Shown one piece after another: positions 14,127 through 14,407 of a DNA stretch of 14,407 nt. The DNA is from an uncultured Eggerthella sp. (lineage in GTDB: Bacteria; Actinomycetota; Coriobacteriia; Coriobacteriales; Eggerthellaceae). The stretch covers positions 1-14,407 of the forward strand of contig UQVJ01000040.1 in NCBI GenBank assembly GCA_900544455.1, in the 5' to 3' direction. Positions within the stretch are counted from its first letter, which is position 1, and each line of letters starts with the position of its first letter. Position numbers and translations under genes: made by a program. The notes below the pieces were generated by a model that made no database searches, had not been told where the DNA came from, and was given only the letters and a program-made list of their open reading frames with translations.

Positions 14127-14407
14127 ATGATATACGAACCGCTACCCCATAAACCCTATCGACCAAGCCCTGCCGTTTCTTTTGTGGGAAGACAAAATTC
14201 GGGGAAAACGACGCTGTTGGAAAAAATAATAGCCGAGCTCACCCGCCAAGGACTCGCTGTTGGTACCCTTAAACATCATGGACATCCCGATTTCGAAATC
14301 GACATTCCAGGAAAAGACTCATACCGTCATCGTGCCGCAGGGTCAAAAGCAACCGCTATCCTTTCGAGCAAACGCTTGGCCTTAACATGCGACCTAACCC
14401 AAGAAAT
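14127..14407 (+). CDS. mobB: Molybdopterin-guanine dinucleotide biosynthesis protein MobB, partial (5' end)
   Basis: The first 93 codons of a GTP-binding adaptor that works with MobA in attaching GMP to molybdopterin; the gene runs off the window. The P-loop GRQNSGKT is at residues 21-28 after a hydrophobic strand (AVSFV). It is followed by the MobB hallmark VGTLKHHGH at 45-53, then DIPGKDSYRHRAAGSKAT, matching the family's K-D-[ST]-x-[RK]-x-x-x-A-G segment. ATG 14127 has AAGGA 7 bases upstream. The bis-MGD formate dehydrogenase in the same window would be a natural client, and mobB is divergent from the MOSC/cysteine-desulfurase unit. A C-terminal fusion (for example to MobA or MoeA) cannot be excluded because the rest is outside the window. 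Confidence 0.92.
   Translation, partial: MIYEPLPHKPYRPSPAVSFVGRQNSGKTTLLEKIIAELTRQGLAVGTLKHHGHPDFEIDIPGKDSYRHRAAGSKATAILSSKRLALTCDLTQE

Noticed and set aside
1..14407. CRISPR array, insertion sequence or prophage
   Set aside because: No regularly spaced direct repeats, transposase, integrase or terminal inverted repeats flanking a gene were seen.

Overview
The window reads as a chromosomal segment of an anaerobic actinobacterium of the Coriobacteriia (Eggerthellaceae-like). This placement is inferred from gene content and protein style plus a G+C near one half by eye; it was not searched. A Cryptobacterium-like genome would fit but is not proven. Eight of the ten protein genes, and the one tRNA, lie on the minus strand.

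Layout from left to right. (1) 1-2247, minus: 5' portion of phosphoenolpyruvate carboxylase (ppc), cut by the window edge. (2) 2429-3337, plus: EamA/DMT-family transporter with a GTG start, divergent from ppc. (3) 3366-4730, minus: MATE-family efflux transporter, convergent with the EamA gene. (4) 4731-4995: a gap holding a long imperfect hairpin (4883-4974). (5) 4996-9580, minus: a two-gene formate dehydrogenase operon. It has a molybdenum/tungsten catalytic subunit with a NuoG-like N-terminus, preceded by an unusual fused flavoprotein (NuoF C-terminal Fe-S domain joined to a GltD/NfnB-like FAD-NADPH oxidoreductase). (6) 9581-9874: a regulatory gap with a clear UUCG-loop terminator and a candidate promoter. 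(7) 9875-10822, minus: LysR-type regulator. (8) 10898-10972, minus: tRNA-Val(GAC) with its own promoter and terminator. (9) 11065-11976, minus: cation diffusion facilitator. (10) 12163-13889, minus: MOSC-domain protein and NifS-like cysteine desulfurase, overlapping by GTGA. (11) 14127-end, plus: 5' part of mobB, divergent from the MOSC gene.

How the genes fit together. The right two thirds is dominated by molybdenum-cofactor biology. The formate dehydrogenase needs a bis-MGD cofactor, and MobB acts with MobA on guanylation of molybdopterin. The cysteine desulfurase + MOSC pair has the two halves of eukaryotic Moco sulfurase as separate, translationally coupled genes, so it may serve sulfur handling on Moco. 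The formate dehydrogenase operon has no FMN/NADH (NuoF N-terminal) module. Electrons probably pass between the FdhA Fe-S chain and an FAD/NAD(P)H centre in the fused flavoprotein, giving reversible formate/CO2 conversion with NAD(P)H. PEP carboxylase would be a neighbouring CO2-fixing, oxaloacetate-forming step, but nothing in the sequence links its regulation to the formate dehydrogenase.

No mobile element, CRISPR array, prophage or rRNA was seen. No gap exceeds 300 bases.
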